A stretch of 5,838 nt of DNA from an uncultured Campylobacter sp. (GCA_938036585.1 CALHQN010000366.1:1-5838), one strand, 5' to 3'. Positions 1-5,838 are shown, numbered from the stretch's first letter. Numbers and translations: made by a program. Notes: a model not told the origin generated them from the sequence alone.

Positions 1-2
1 AT

Positions 3-707
3 TTTTTTGAAAATCCGCTTTCGTTTTCCAGGCTCGATAGCTTTTTGGCGTGCAAGAGGCAGTATTTTTACAAATATATAGCAGCGCTTGAGGAGGGACT
101 AAACTTCGGCGAGGACGGCGCGCTGCGAGGCACGATTTTGCACTCTAGCTTTGAGCGGTTTTACTGCGCTACGGGGATTAAATTTAACTTCGATAAATTT
201 AGCAAAATTTACTCGGCGATTGCGGCGGATGCGGGGCTCGGCAGATTTGATGCGGAGCTGGAGCTGCAAAAGATCAAAAAGATCGCCCCGCTACTACAGC
301 AGCACGAGCAGACTTGGAGCTTTGCATGCGGCGAGCAGCGGTGCGAGGGCGAGTTTGAAGGGGTGCGGCTGAGCGGGCGGATAGACCGCATCGATGAGGA
401 CGGACGCGGCGGCAAATTTATCATCGATTACAAAAGCAGTAGCGGCAAGCCGCAAAGCTTTCAGCTAAGCTTCTATCAGGCGCTGCTTGGGTGCGAGTGC
501 GAGAGCGCGTATCTGGCACTCGGAGACGAGGGCTTCGTGCGTCCTGGCGCAAAAACTCCGACGCTTCAGGCTCTGCGTGAGAAATTGGGCGCGCTTAAGG
601 AGGAGTTTGCGCACGAAGTGGTTTTTACGCGTACGGATGAGCCTAAAACCTGCGAATACTGCGCCTATAAGATCATTTGCAAAGGGCGTATCGATGGCAA
701 AATTTGA
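3..707 (+). CDS. addB: AddB C-terminal nuclease domain of AddAB helicase-nuclease (5'-truncated by window edge)
   Basis: This is the last ~234 codons of addB; the frame is open to the left edge, so the true start lies outside the window. AddB pairs with AddA to process double-strand DNA ends for RecA loading. The fragment is a PD-(D/E)XK nuclease of the RecB family: the SRLDSFLACKRQYFYKY entry motif, His of RGTILH (141-143), Asp of GRIDRID (384-386), the IIDYKSS core with Asp 426-428 and Lys 432-434, and the Gln/Tyr motif QLSFY (from 462). Cys codons at 51, 651, 660 and 678 give C…C-x2-C-x5-C, the 4Fe-4S arrangement known from Bacillus AddB. All catalytic and cluster residues are present, so the domain looks functional. 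The helicase-like N-terminal part is not visible. The TTG at 45 is not a start; it is the Leu of the entry motif. The 3' end overlaps addA by 14 bases, suggesting translational coupling. Confidence 0.93.
   Translation, partial: FFENPLSFSRLDSFLACKRQYFYKYIAALEEGLNFGEDGALRGTILHSSFERFYCATGIKFNFDKFSKIYSAIAADAGLGRFDAELELQKIKKIAPLLQQHEQTWSFACGEQRCEGEFEGVRLSGRIDRIDEDGRGGKFIIDYKSSSGKPQSFQLSFYQALLGCECESAYLALGDEGFVRPGAKTPTLQALREKLGALKEEFAHEVVFTRTDEPKTCEYCAYKIICKGRIDGKI
681..686 (+). promoter_or_regulatory. Ribosome binding site of addA
   Basis: AAAGGG lies 7 bases before the ATG at 694, inside the end of addB. It decides the addA start: the frame is open upstream as far as an ATG at 487, but that would add 69 arginine-rich residues encoded entirely within addB. 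The ATG at 694 puts the Walker A motif at residues 12-19, its normal place in this family. Confidence 0.7.
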
Positions 708-3606
708 AAATTATCTGGCGCTTGAAGCGAGCGCGGGCAGCGGCAAGACCTTCAATCTCGCGGTCAGGTTCATCGAGCTGGTGCTAAAAGGCGAGCCGAT
801 CAATGAAATTTTAGCGCTTACCTTCACCAAAAAAGCGGCCGCCGAGATGAAAACGCGCATCGTGGAGAAATTTCAAAATTTGCTTATCGCGCGCGACGGC
901 GCTCTTGTGCCAAGCCCCGAGCTGGCGCAAATTTGCGGAGATCTGAATATGAGCGCGGATGAGGTTTTGGCGGCGCAGCGGCGCCTACTACCTAAATTTT
1001 TAAGCGAGAGGCTAAACGTCTTTACCTTCGATGCGTTTTTTGCAAAGGCTCTGCGCTCGTTCGCGCTAAACAGCGGCATCGATCCCGGATTTGAAAACGA
1101 CGAAAGCATACTGGGCGTGCAGCAGCGAGAGTTTTTAGGCGCGATCTGTAAAGACGGCGCCCTTTTAAGAGAGGTCGTGGGCTATGTAAGCAGCTCTGCA
1201 ATGAGCAAAGATCAGTTTTTAAAGAGCCTGGAGGCCTTTTGGGAAAACGATATCGAGGTAAGCGAGAACGGCTCTTTGCCCGCGCCCGATCTTGGCCGCG
1301 TCAATGAAATTTTATCAAATTTAAAAAGCGCGGTGATAGATGCGGGCACAAGCGAGCGCTCGATCAAGGGCCTTAGTTGCGTAAGCGATCTAGCGGAGCT
1401 TTCTGGCTACGTTCTTTCCGCGCTTTGCAACGGCAGCTTCGATTATAGCCGCAGCGAGCTTAAAAAGATCGCGCATCTTGACGGCGAGCTAGCGGAGCTA
1501 AAAAGCGAGATCGCGCGGCAGATCGCGCGCCTTAATGCGATGCATCTGGCTAAATTTAGAAATTTGATTAAAATTTACGCCGCCGCGAAAAAAAGCGTGC
1601 AGCGAAAAAGCGGCAAGCTCACCTTCAAAGACGTCGCAAACGCCGTGCACTCGCTGCTAAATCCGAGCTCGCCCGCACTGCGCGAAAATCGCGAGCTTCT
1701 GTATTTTAGGCTCGATTCGAAGATCACTCACATCCTAATCGACGAGTTTCAAGACACCAGCGTCTGCCAGTACGAGATCATGCTACCGCTCATCGCCGAG
1801 GCGCTTGCGGGCGTGGGCGCGCGCGATCGGTGCGGGAGCTTCTTTTACGTCGGTGATAAGAAGCAGAGCATCTATAAATTTCGCGGCGCGAAAAAGGAGA
1901 TATTTGACGTTTTAAAGGATGAATTCCCGCAGATCCGAACGCAGAGCCTGCCGCGCAATTATCGTAGTTTGAAGCTTCTCGTGAAATTTGTAAATGAAAT
2001 TTTTAGAGATAAATTTGAGGGCTACCTCGATCAGCAGGCGGCAAACGAGCTGAGCGCCGATTTGGGCGAGGCCGTGCTTGAAAAGATTAAAGCTTATCCG
2101 CTAAACAATCCTAGCTTTGAGCTTTTTGCGATCGAGCCTGATGATTACGGCTACGTGGGGGCGTTTTCTTACGATGATGTGTTAGCGGGCGCGGCGGATC
2201 AGGCGCGCAGGCTCGTTAAAGAGTGCGGCGTGAGCCCAAGCGATATCGCGATTTTGTGCTGGAAAAACGATCACGTAAATTTACTCAAAGATATGCTCGG
2301 CGCGGATTATGAGGTCTCAAGCGGCGCGAGCAAGGCGCTAGAGTGCAGCGAGCAGGTGGCTGCGGTGATAGAGTATGCGAAATTTTGCGTGGGCGGCGAT
2401 GAAATTTATCTGCGAAACGTGGAGGCAATCCTAGGCAGGCGGCCTAAAAAGATCAAAGCGGATCTGCAAAAAGGCGCGCAAAAAACGGCTGAGTTCATCG
2501 CCGAAATTTTAGAGCTGAACTACGCTGATGCCGATCTGCTGCTGTTTTTTGAGACGCTTGCGAAATTTAGCAGCTTTAGCGAGTATCTGTTTTACGGCGG
2601 CGAGAATGAGGCGTTTTCAAAGGAGCAAAGCGGCATCAAAATAATGAGCGTGCATAAGTCCAAGGGGCTGCAGTTTCCGCACGTCATCATCTGCGATAAT
2701 ATCGGTTCTAAGGGCACAGACCGATCTAAATTTATCACGAGCTACGATTATAGCACGCATAGATGGAAAATTTTTTATAAATTTAAAAACAGAGAGGCGC
2801 TGGATGAGGAGTTTAAGCAGGTTATAGAGGATAGGCAGCGGCTTGAGCGCGAGGAGGATATAAACAAGCTCTACGTCGCCTTTACCCGCGCCGAGCGGTC
2901 GTTAATCATCATAAAGCGCACGGAGGAGGGGATTAACGGTCACAACTACAGCTATTTTAGCCCGTATGCTAAAAAGGGCAAAGACGCGGGCTCGCTAGAG
3001 TGGCTGGACATCCCCGATCTGCAGTACGGCTACGTGATCCCAAGCCCTGCGGAAACGAGCGAGAAGCCGCCGCGCAAAAAGATCGCGCTCGTAGCGGGCG
3101 AACCTCAAGGCGCACAAGAAAAAGCCGGCGGCGGCGAAACGGAAGCGCTAAGCGCGATATATTTTGGCGAGGCGCTGCACTATGCTCTGGAGATGAGCGA
3201 GGGCTTTGGGCCGGATGAAATTTTACGCGGAGTTAGCCTGGCAAGAGGCCGCTACGCTAAATTTTTAAATGACGCGGATTTTGAAAATATCGCGGCGCGG
3301 GCACTTGGCCTAAGCAAAAACGAGGAATTTTTAGCTCTGATAAAGGGCGCTCAAGCTTATAAAGAGATGCCGATCAAAAGCGCAGAGGGTGAGCTTTTGC
3401 GCGTGGATTTGGCGTGCTTTGGGCAGGATGAAATTTTGCTTTTTGATTACAAAAGCTCCGAAAAATACCTTGCGCAAAACAAAGCGCAAGTAGCGCGGTA
3501 TAAAAGCGTAACCCGCGAGTTTTATCCGAATGCGTGGGTACGCGCCTTCGTGCTGATTCTCGAAGCTGCGGGCGCTAAGCTGATCGAAGTGAATGAGGAG
3601 GGATAA
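694..3606 (+). CDS. addA: AddA subunit of AddAB helicase-nuclease (RecB-like, UvrD/Rep superfamily 1)
   Basis: This is a complete 970-residue protein: an ATP-driven 3'-5' DNA translocase fused to a RecB-type nuclease, working in the cytoplasm with AddB on broken DNA ends. Superfamily 1 helicase motifs are in order: Walker A ASAGSGKT (12-19), Ia LTFTKKAAAEM, II IDEFQDTS (D350-E351 pair), III GDKKQSIYKFRG (387-398), IV LPRNYRS (419-425), V MSVHKSKGLQF (651-661) and VI LYVAFTRAER (726-735). A charged Pro/Gly/Ala-rich linker (about 783-818) joins the C-terminal nuclease, which has His829 in GEALH, Asp905, Asp918 and Lys920 in DYKSS. There is no Fe-S cysteine set, as expected for AddA. It is shorter than Bacillus AddA or E. 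coli RecB (about 1,200 residues) but close to Campylobacter and Helicobacter homologues. addB overlaps just upstream. Older annotations may call it RecB or a UvrD-like helicase; the AddB partner favours AddA. Confidence 0.95.
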   Translation: MAKFENYLALEASAGSGKTFNLAVRFIELVLKGEPINEILALTFTKKAAAEMKTRIVEKFQNLLIARDGALVPSPELAQICGDLNMSADEVLAAQRRLLPKFLSERLNVFTFDAFFAKALRSFALNSGIDPGFENDESILGVQQREFLGAICKDGALLREVVGYVSSSAMSKDQFLKSLEAFWENDIEVSENGSLPAPDLGRVNEILSNLKSAVIDAGTSERSIKGLSCVSDLAELSGYVLSALCNGSFDYSRSELKKIAHLDGELAELKSEIARQIARLNAMHLAKFRNLIKIYAAAKKSVQRKSGKLTFKDVANAVHSLLNPSSPALRENRELLYFRLDSKITHILIDEFQDTSVCQYEIMLPLIAEALAGVGARDRCGSFFYVGDKKQSIYKFRGAKKEIFDVLKDEFPQIRTQSLPRNYRSLKLLVKFVNEIFRDKFEGYLDQQAANELSADLGEAVLEKIKAYPLNNPSFELFAIEPDDYGYVGAFSYDDVLAGAADQARRLVKECGVSPSDIAILCWKNDHVNLLKDMLGADYEVSSGASKALECSEQVAAVIEYAKFCVGGDEIYLRNVEAILGRRPKKIKADLQKGAQKTAEFIAEILELNYADADLLLFFETLAKFSSFSEYLFYGGENEAFSKEQSGIKIMSVHKSKGLQFPHVIICDNIGSKGTDRSKFITSYDYSTHRWKIFYKFKNREALDEEFKQVIEDRQRLEREEDINKLYVAFTRAERSLIIIKRTEEGINGHNYSYFSPYAKKGKDAGSLEWLDIPDLQYGYVIPSPAETSEKPPRKKIALVAGEPQGAQEKAGGGETEALSAIYFGEALHYALEMSEGFGPDEILRGVSLARGRYAKFLNDADFENIAARALGLSKNEEFLALIKGAQAYKEMPIKSAEGELLRVDLACFGQDEILLFDYKSSEKYLAQNKAQVARYKSVTREFYPNAWVRAFVLILEAAGAKLIEVNEEG

Positions 3607-3648
3607 AATTTTAAAATTTAGATGAAATTTGAGCGCAGATAGATTAAA

Positions 3649-3669
3649 TATAGCTTAAATTAAGCTATA
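3649..3669. repeat. Near-perfect A/T-rich palindrome upstream of rplM, possible operator
   Basis: TATAGCTTAA (3649-3658) and TTAAGCTATA (3660-3669) are exact reverse complements around a single A, giving two-fold symmetry over 21 bases. As RNA it could fold as an 8-bp stem with a 5-base loop, but no T-run follows, so it is not a standard terminator. It covers the -35 zone of the predicted rplM promoter, where a dimeric regulator could block or recruit polymerase. That role is inferred from position and symmetry; I do not recognise the site. Confidence 0.55.
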
Positions 3670-3685
3670 CGTAAGGATATTTCTA

Positions 3686-3691
3686 TATAAT
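3686..3691 (+). promoter_or_regulatory. Predicted sigma-70 -10 box for rplM-rpsI
   Basis: TATAAT, a perfect -10 hexamer, lies 30 bases before the rplM ATG, giving an expected start near 3697-3699 and a leader of about 24 bases. No clear -35 box is seen, which is normal in Campylobacter, where -35 is poorly conserved. The upstream zone is A/T-rich and contains the palindrome at 3649-3669. A good Shine-Dalgarno, AAGG at 3710-3713, sits 8 bases before the ATG. Confidence 0.65.
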
Positions 3692-3721
3692 CACAGCTCA
3701 AATTTTAATAAGGCGGAAACC

Positions 3722-4147
3722 ATGACAGAAATTACAAAGCCTAGCGAAGTTAAGCGCGACTGGGTCGTTATCGACGCGACCGACAAAAGATTCGGTAGAA
3801 TGCTTACCGAAGTCGCCGTATTGCTACGCGGCAAACACAAACCAAGCTACACTCCAAACGTGGATTGCGGAGACTACGTCGTTATCATCAACGCTTCAAA
3901 AGCCGTATTTACCGGCAATAACAAAGGCGACGATAAACTTTATCACAGCTACTCGGGCTATTTCGGAAGCGTAAAGAGCGTGAAATTTCAAGACCTGCTT
4001 AAAAACAATCCCGCAAAGCTCTATAGACTTGCGGTTCGCGGTATGCTTCCTAAGACGAAGCTCGGCAAGGCGATGATCAAAAAGCTATTCGTATATGAAG
4101 GCGGCGAGCACCCTCATACTGCGCAAACAACTAAAAAAGGAAAATAA
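3722..4147 (+). CDS. rplM: 50S ribosomal protein L13
   Basis: This is a complete 141-residue L13, the usual bacterial length. It is an early-assembling protein of the large ribosomal subunit that binds 23S rRNA. Family features include [19 protein letters not shown] (14-32), the basic stretch [18 protein letters not shown] (36-53), and the L13 signature around [12 protein letters not shown] (104-115), followed by [13 protein letters not shown] (120-132). The ATG is fixed by the upstream AAGG and by alignment of the N-terminus to the family. rpsI begins 2 bases after its stop codon, the classic L13-S9 operon. E. coli L13 is reported to feed back on its own operon; whether that holds here is unknown. 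Confidence 0.98.
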   Translation: MTEITKPSEVKRDWVVIDATDKRFGRMLTEVAVLLRGKHKPSYTPNVDCGDYVVIINASKAVFTGNNKGDDKLYHSYSGYFGSVKSVKFQDLLKNNPAKLYRLAVRGMLPKTKLGKAMIKKLFVYEGGEHPHTAQTTKKGK

Positions 4148-4149
4148 TC

Positions 4150-4539
4150 ATGGCGACAATTTATGCAACCGGAAAGAGAAAAACTGCCGTAGCTAAGGTT
4201 TGGGTAAAACCGGGAAGCGGCAAGATCGTAGTAAACGGCATGGATCTAAACACCTGGCTAGGCGGTCACGAGGCGATCAAGCTAAGAGTCGTTCAGCCGC
4301 TTTTGGCGACCAAGCAAGAGACCTCGATGGATATCACCGCGCAGACTTTGGGCGGCGGATATTCGGCTCAAGCGGATGCGCTAAAGCACGGAATTTCAAA
4401 AGCGCTTGCCGCGATGGATAAGGATTTTAGAGCGGCTCTTAAACCAAAAGGTCTGTTAACTCGCGATAGCCGCGTGGTCGAGCGAAAGAAATTCGGTCGC
4501 CGCAAAGCGCGCAGAAGCCCGCAATTTTCAAAGAGATAA
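4150..4539 (+). CDS. rpsI: 30S ribosomal protein S9
   Basis: This is a complete 129-residue S9 of the small subunit head. The N-terminus [20 protein letters not shown] (3-22), the signature [19 protein letters not shown] (68-86), and the basic tail ending RRSPQFSKR are all typical; in known ribosomes the SKR end reaches the P-site tRNA. It has its own Shine-Dalgarno AGGA (4138-4141) inside the end of rplM, 8 bases before the ATG, and is almost certainly co-transcribed with rplM. No strong hairpin terminator follows; only a T7 run and a weak stem-loop lie in the next 50 bases. Confidence 0.98.
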   Translation: MATIYATGKRKTAVAKVWVKPGSGKIVVNGMDLNTWLGGHEAIKLRVVQPLLATKQETSMDITAQTLGGGYSAQADALKHGISKALAAMDKDFRAALKPKGLLTRDSRVVERKKFGRRKARRSPQFSKR

Positions 4540-4542
4540 TGG

Positions 4543-4582
4543 TTTTTTTACAAAATTTGCGGCAAAATTATCGCACATTTGT
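4543..4582 (+). other. T-run and weak imperfect stem-loop after rpsI
   Basis: Seven T residues (4543-4549) are followed by an imperfect inverted repeat: ACAAA (4550-4554) with TTTGT (4578-4582), and TGCG (4558-4561) with CGCA (4572-4575). The stem is A/T-rich, interrupted, and has the T-run on the wrong side for an intrinsic terminator of + strand transcripts. It may attenuate weakly or do nothing. I see no better terminator for rplM-rpsI. Confidence 0.25.
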
Positions 4583-4601
4583 AAATTCTTTAAAAATTTT
4601 A

Positions 4602-4610
4602 TGGTAATAT
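4602..4610 (+). promoter_or_regulatory. Predicted extended -10 promoter of the cadF-like gene
   Basis: TGG-TAATAT gives an extended -10 (TG at 4602-4603, hexamer 4605-4610). It predicts a start near 4616-4618 and a leader of about 23 bases. The preceding 30 bases are A/T-rich with T-runs, as usual in Campylobacter promoters. The position is well matched to the Shine-Dalgarno at 4627-4633. The ATG at 4601 lies in the promoter, upstream of the expected start of the mRNA. Confidence 0.6.
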
Positions 4611-4626
4611 CAAACCAACTTTATTT

Positions 4627-4633
4627 GAAAGGA
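4627..4633 (+). promoter_or_regulatory. Ribosome binding site of the cadF-like gene
   Basis: GAAAGGA lies 6 bases before the ATG at 4640. It decides the start: the in-frame ATG at 4601 would add 13 residues in front of a perfect signal peptide and has no Shine-Dalgarno, whereas starting at 4640 gives MKKVLLALSL, a standard signal peptide beginning. Confidence 0.8.
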
Positions 4634-4639
4634 TGTTTA

Positions 4640-5656
4640 ATGAAAAAAGTTTTACTTGCATTAAGCTTATGTGCATCTAGCGCGTTGCTCGCTACAGATG
4701 CTGATTACCACTGGGAGATTACTCCTACTGTTGGCGGAATGACTCATGAGGGAAATATGGATTTAGATACGAATTTTATGTTCGGTCTACGTCTTGCTAA
4801 AAACCTACAGAATTCATTCATCGATCAATTAGAAGCAGGTTTCGATTACTCTCGCCATATCGGTGTAGAGGATCTAGCTTATAGAGCTGGCAACGCTAAG
4901 CCTAGCGCTAGATACTACCACATCAATGCGGTAAAAGACTTGGTAAATTTTACCGATGATTTCAAACTATACGGCTTGCTAGGTGTTGGATATATGGACT
5001 ACACTAGAGACGTTTATAACGACGGCGATCAAGATAGCGGCTTCGGTCAGTACGGTCTAGGTCTAAAATACTACATCACCGACAACTTCGCTACAAAACT
5101 TGAAGCACGCGATGCTATCAGATTTGACGACGGCAACCACGTATTGTTCTACACTCTAGGCTTCGCGGTAGATTTCGGCAAGAGACATGCAGATGCAGCT
5201 CCTGCTCCTGTTTCTACAGCTTGCAAAGATGCTGACAACGACGGTGTATGCGACAATGTTGATAGATGCCCTGGCACACCTGCCGGCGTAGTAGTCGATG
5301 AGTACGGCTGCGAGAAAGTTATCAGATTAAATTTAGGCGTAAATTTCGCTACCGATAGCTCAAAAATTTCCCCTGAGTTTATGAATCAGATTAAAAATGT
5401 AAGCGATGTAATGGTGGCTCACCCTGATTATAAGGTAATCTTAGAGGGTCACACAGACAGCACCGGCTCGGATGCTCACAACCAAAAACTTTCCGAGCGC
5501 AGAGCTGCTGCCGTTGCAGACGCGCTTAAGAGTTTCGGTGTAGATTCTAGCAGAATCAGCTCCGTAGGCTACGGCGAGTCTAAGCCTATCGCTTCAAACT
5601 CTACAAAAGCGGGTCGCGCTCAAAATAGACGCGTTGACGCTAAATTTAGAAAATAA
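4640..5656 (+). CDS. cadF: CadF-like OmpA-family outer membrane protein
   Basis: This is a complete 338-residue protein, somewhat longer than C. jejuni CadF (about 320). A signal peptide covers residues 1-18 (basic MKK, hydrophobic core, probable cut after ALLA). Residues ~20-180 form an OmpA-type eight-strand barrel with alternating aromatic strands, ending HVLFYTLGFAVDFG. An Ala/Pro hinge (about 184-193) leads to a thrombospondin type 3-like segment with DADNDG at 197-202 and four cysteines (195, 204, 210, 224). The C-terminal OmpA domain (about 228-338) has NFATDSSKI, HTD with Asp273, and LSERR with Arg288; this Asp/Arg pair, 15 residues apart, is known to bind diaminopimelate in peptidoglycan. 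The protein should anchor the outer membrane to the wall. CadF in C. jejuni also binds fibronectin, but the FRLS binding motif reads YYIT here (144-147), so that role is uncertain. The gene name rests on domain layout, similarity to remembered CadF, and gene order. Confidence 0.9.
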   Translation: MKKVLLALSLCASSALLATDADYHWEITPTVGGMTHEGNMDLDTNFMFGLRLAKNLQNSFIDQLEAGFDYSRHIGVEDLAYRAGNAKPSARYYHINAVKDLVNFTDDFKLYGLLGVGYMDYTRDVYNDGDQDSGFGQYGLGLKYYITDNFATKLEARDAIRFDDGNHVLFYTLGFAVDFGKRHADAAPAPVSTACKDADNDGVCDNVDRCPGTPAGVVVDEYGCEKVIRLNLGVNFATDSSKISPEFMNQIKNVSDVMVAHPDYKVILEGHTDSTGSDAHNQKLSERRAAAVADALKSFGVDSSRISSVGYGESKPIASNSTKAGRAQNRRVDAKFRK

Positions 5657-5674
5657 TCTTTTCTAAAACTTCTT

Positions 5675-5701
5675 AAGCGGGGCTTCGGCTCCGCTTTTTT
5701 T
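5675..5701 (+). terminator. Strong intrinsic terminator after the cadF-like gene
   Basis: A 9-bp stem (5675-5683 with 5688-5696) contains seven Watson-Crick pairs in AGCGGGGC/GCTCCGCT plus one G-U pair and an outer A-T pair. It closes on a TTCG loop in the very stable C(UUCG)G setting. Seven T residues follow (5695-5701). It starts 19 bases after the cadF-like stop and is the only clear rho-independent terminator in the window. Confidence 0.93.
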
Positions 5702-5722
5702 ATATCCAAATTAAATTTTAAA

Positions 5723-5838
5723 ATGCGAAAATTTCAAACCACTATACTTTTTGATCTGGACGGCACGCTCATTGACTCTACTCCCGCTATACTGGACGGA
5801 TTCCACTACGCGTTTGCGCATTTTGGTGCGACGGATCC
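5723..5838 (+). CDS. HAD-family phosphatase, phosphoglycolate phosphatase-like (3'-truncated by window edge)
   Basis: The first 38 codons of a gene that runs off the right edge. The N-terminus MRKFQTTILFDLDGTLIDST carries HAD motif I, DxDGT, with the nucleophile Asp11 and acid/base Asp13 after a hydrophobic beta strand. The following PAILDGFHYAFAHFG looks like the start of the helical cap seen in subfamily IA phosphatases such as Gph, which removes 2-phosphoglycolate. The substrate cannot be told from this fragment, and motifs II-IV are outside. C. jejuni has a HAD hydrolase (Cj1477c) at the same place, as I recall. The ATG at 5723 puts motif I at residues 11-15, as normal. No Shine-Dalgarno precedes it, only A/T-rich sequence, and the cadF-like terminator ends 21 bases upstream. 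Confidence 0.88.
   Translation, partial: MRKFQTTILFDLDGTLIDSTPAILDGFHYAFAHFGATD

Larger units (their letters stand above)
3625..3705. repeat. Outer inverted repeat in the addA–rplM spacer (10-bp arms)
   Basis: AAATTTGAGC at 3625-3634 is matched exactly by its reverse complement GCTCAAATTT at 3696-3705, 61 bases away. The arms bracket the inner palindrome (3649-3669) and the -10 box of rplM; the right arm covers the expected transcription start and early leader. AAATTT is very common in this DNA, so the distinctive part of each arm is only GAGC/GCTC. It may be coincidental. Confidence 0.5.

Noticed and set aside
487..693. N-terminal extension of addA starting from the ATG at 487
   Set aside because: The extra 69 residues are arginine-rich out-of-frame translation of addB, and a good Shine-Dalgarno and family-typical start exist at 694.
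873..1109. Minus-strand open frame inside addA, and a similar one at 209-424 inside addB
   Set aside because: Serine- and arginine-rich products with no recognisable motif, lying opposite conserved helicase/nuclease coding sequence; they are by-products of G+C-rich codon use.
3000..3218. Out-of-frame + strand open frame in addA, and another at 4200-4421 in rpsI
   Set aside because: Both are low-complexity, Arg/Gly/Ala-rich translations in the wrong frame of well-supported genes, with no ribosome binding site.
3606..3619. 14-base perfect palindrome AAATTTTAAAATTT just after addA
   Set aside because: Made only of A and T in a genome full of AAATTT words, with no loop or T-run; not strong enough to call a terminator or operator.
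4601..4639. Upstream in-frame ATG for the cadF-like gene
   Set aside because: It overlaps the predicted -10 box, lacks a Shine-Dalgarno, and would bury the signal peptide behind 13 residues.
4640..4693. Possible lipoprotein signal at Cys11 (LSLC)
   Set aside because: The residue before the Cys is Leu, not Gly/Ala/Ser, and the hydrophobic core continues past it, fitting a signal peptidase I cut near residue 18.
5833..5838. Window ends exactly on GGATCC (BamHI site), suggesting a cloning junction
   Set aside because: The HAD reading frame runs through it unbroken and nothing vector-like is seen; a chance end point is enough to explain it.
1..5838. A novel defence or mobile system in the window
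   Set aside because: Every sizeable gene is a recognisable conserved core gene in an order shared with C. jejuni; AddAB is ordinary repair machinery, and no integrase, transposase, repeat array or toxin-antitoxin pair is present.

Overview
The window looks like chromosomal DNA from a Campylobacter. Three things suggest this. The A/T-rich AAATTT words scattered through the sequence are typical of the genus. The proteins resemble those of epsilonproteobacteria. The gene order addB–addA–rplM–rpsI–cadF-like–HAD hydrolase is, as I recall it, the same as C. jejuni Cj1482c–Cj1477c. The coding DNA is much richer in G+C than in C. jejuni, which would fit a higher-GC oral or gut Campylobacter (the gracilis/showae/rectus/curvus group). 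The species cannot be fixed from this sequence alone.

All identified genes lie on the + strand. Positions 3-707 are the 3' end of addB, cut by the left edge. It overlaps by 14 bases the complete addA gene (694-3606). Together they encode the AddAB helicase-nuclease, which resects double-strand breaks for RecA-dependent repair. Both nuclease centres are intact, and the AddB part keeps its four iron-sulfur cysteines. A 115-base spacer follows, holding a -10 box and two nearly concentric inverted repeats. Next is the two-gene ribosomal operon rplM-rpsI (3722-4539). A 100-base spacer with an extended -10 box then leads into a CadF/OmpA-type outer-membrane protein gene (4640-5656). That gene ends at a strong UUCG-loop terminator (5675-5701). 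The first 38 codons of a HAD phosphatase start only 21 bases later and run off the right edge.

These are conserved housekeeping genes: DNA repair, translation, envelope and metabolism. They sit side by side but do not form one pathway. I see no mobile element, CRISPR array, tRNA, phage gene or defence island, and no good evidence for an undescribed system. The points most worth checking are the nested inverted repeats upstream of rplM, the absence of the FRLS fibronectin-binding motif in the CadF-like protein together with an intact calcium-loop motif, and the very tight terminator-to-start arrangement before the HAD gene.
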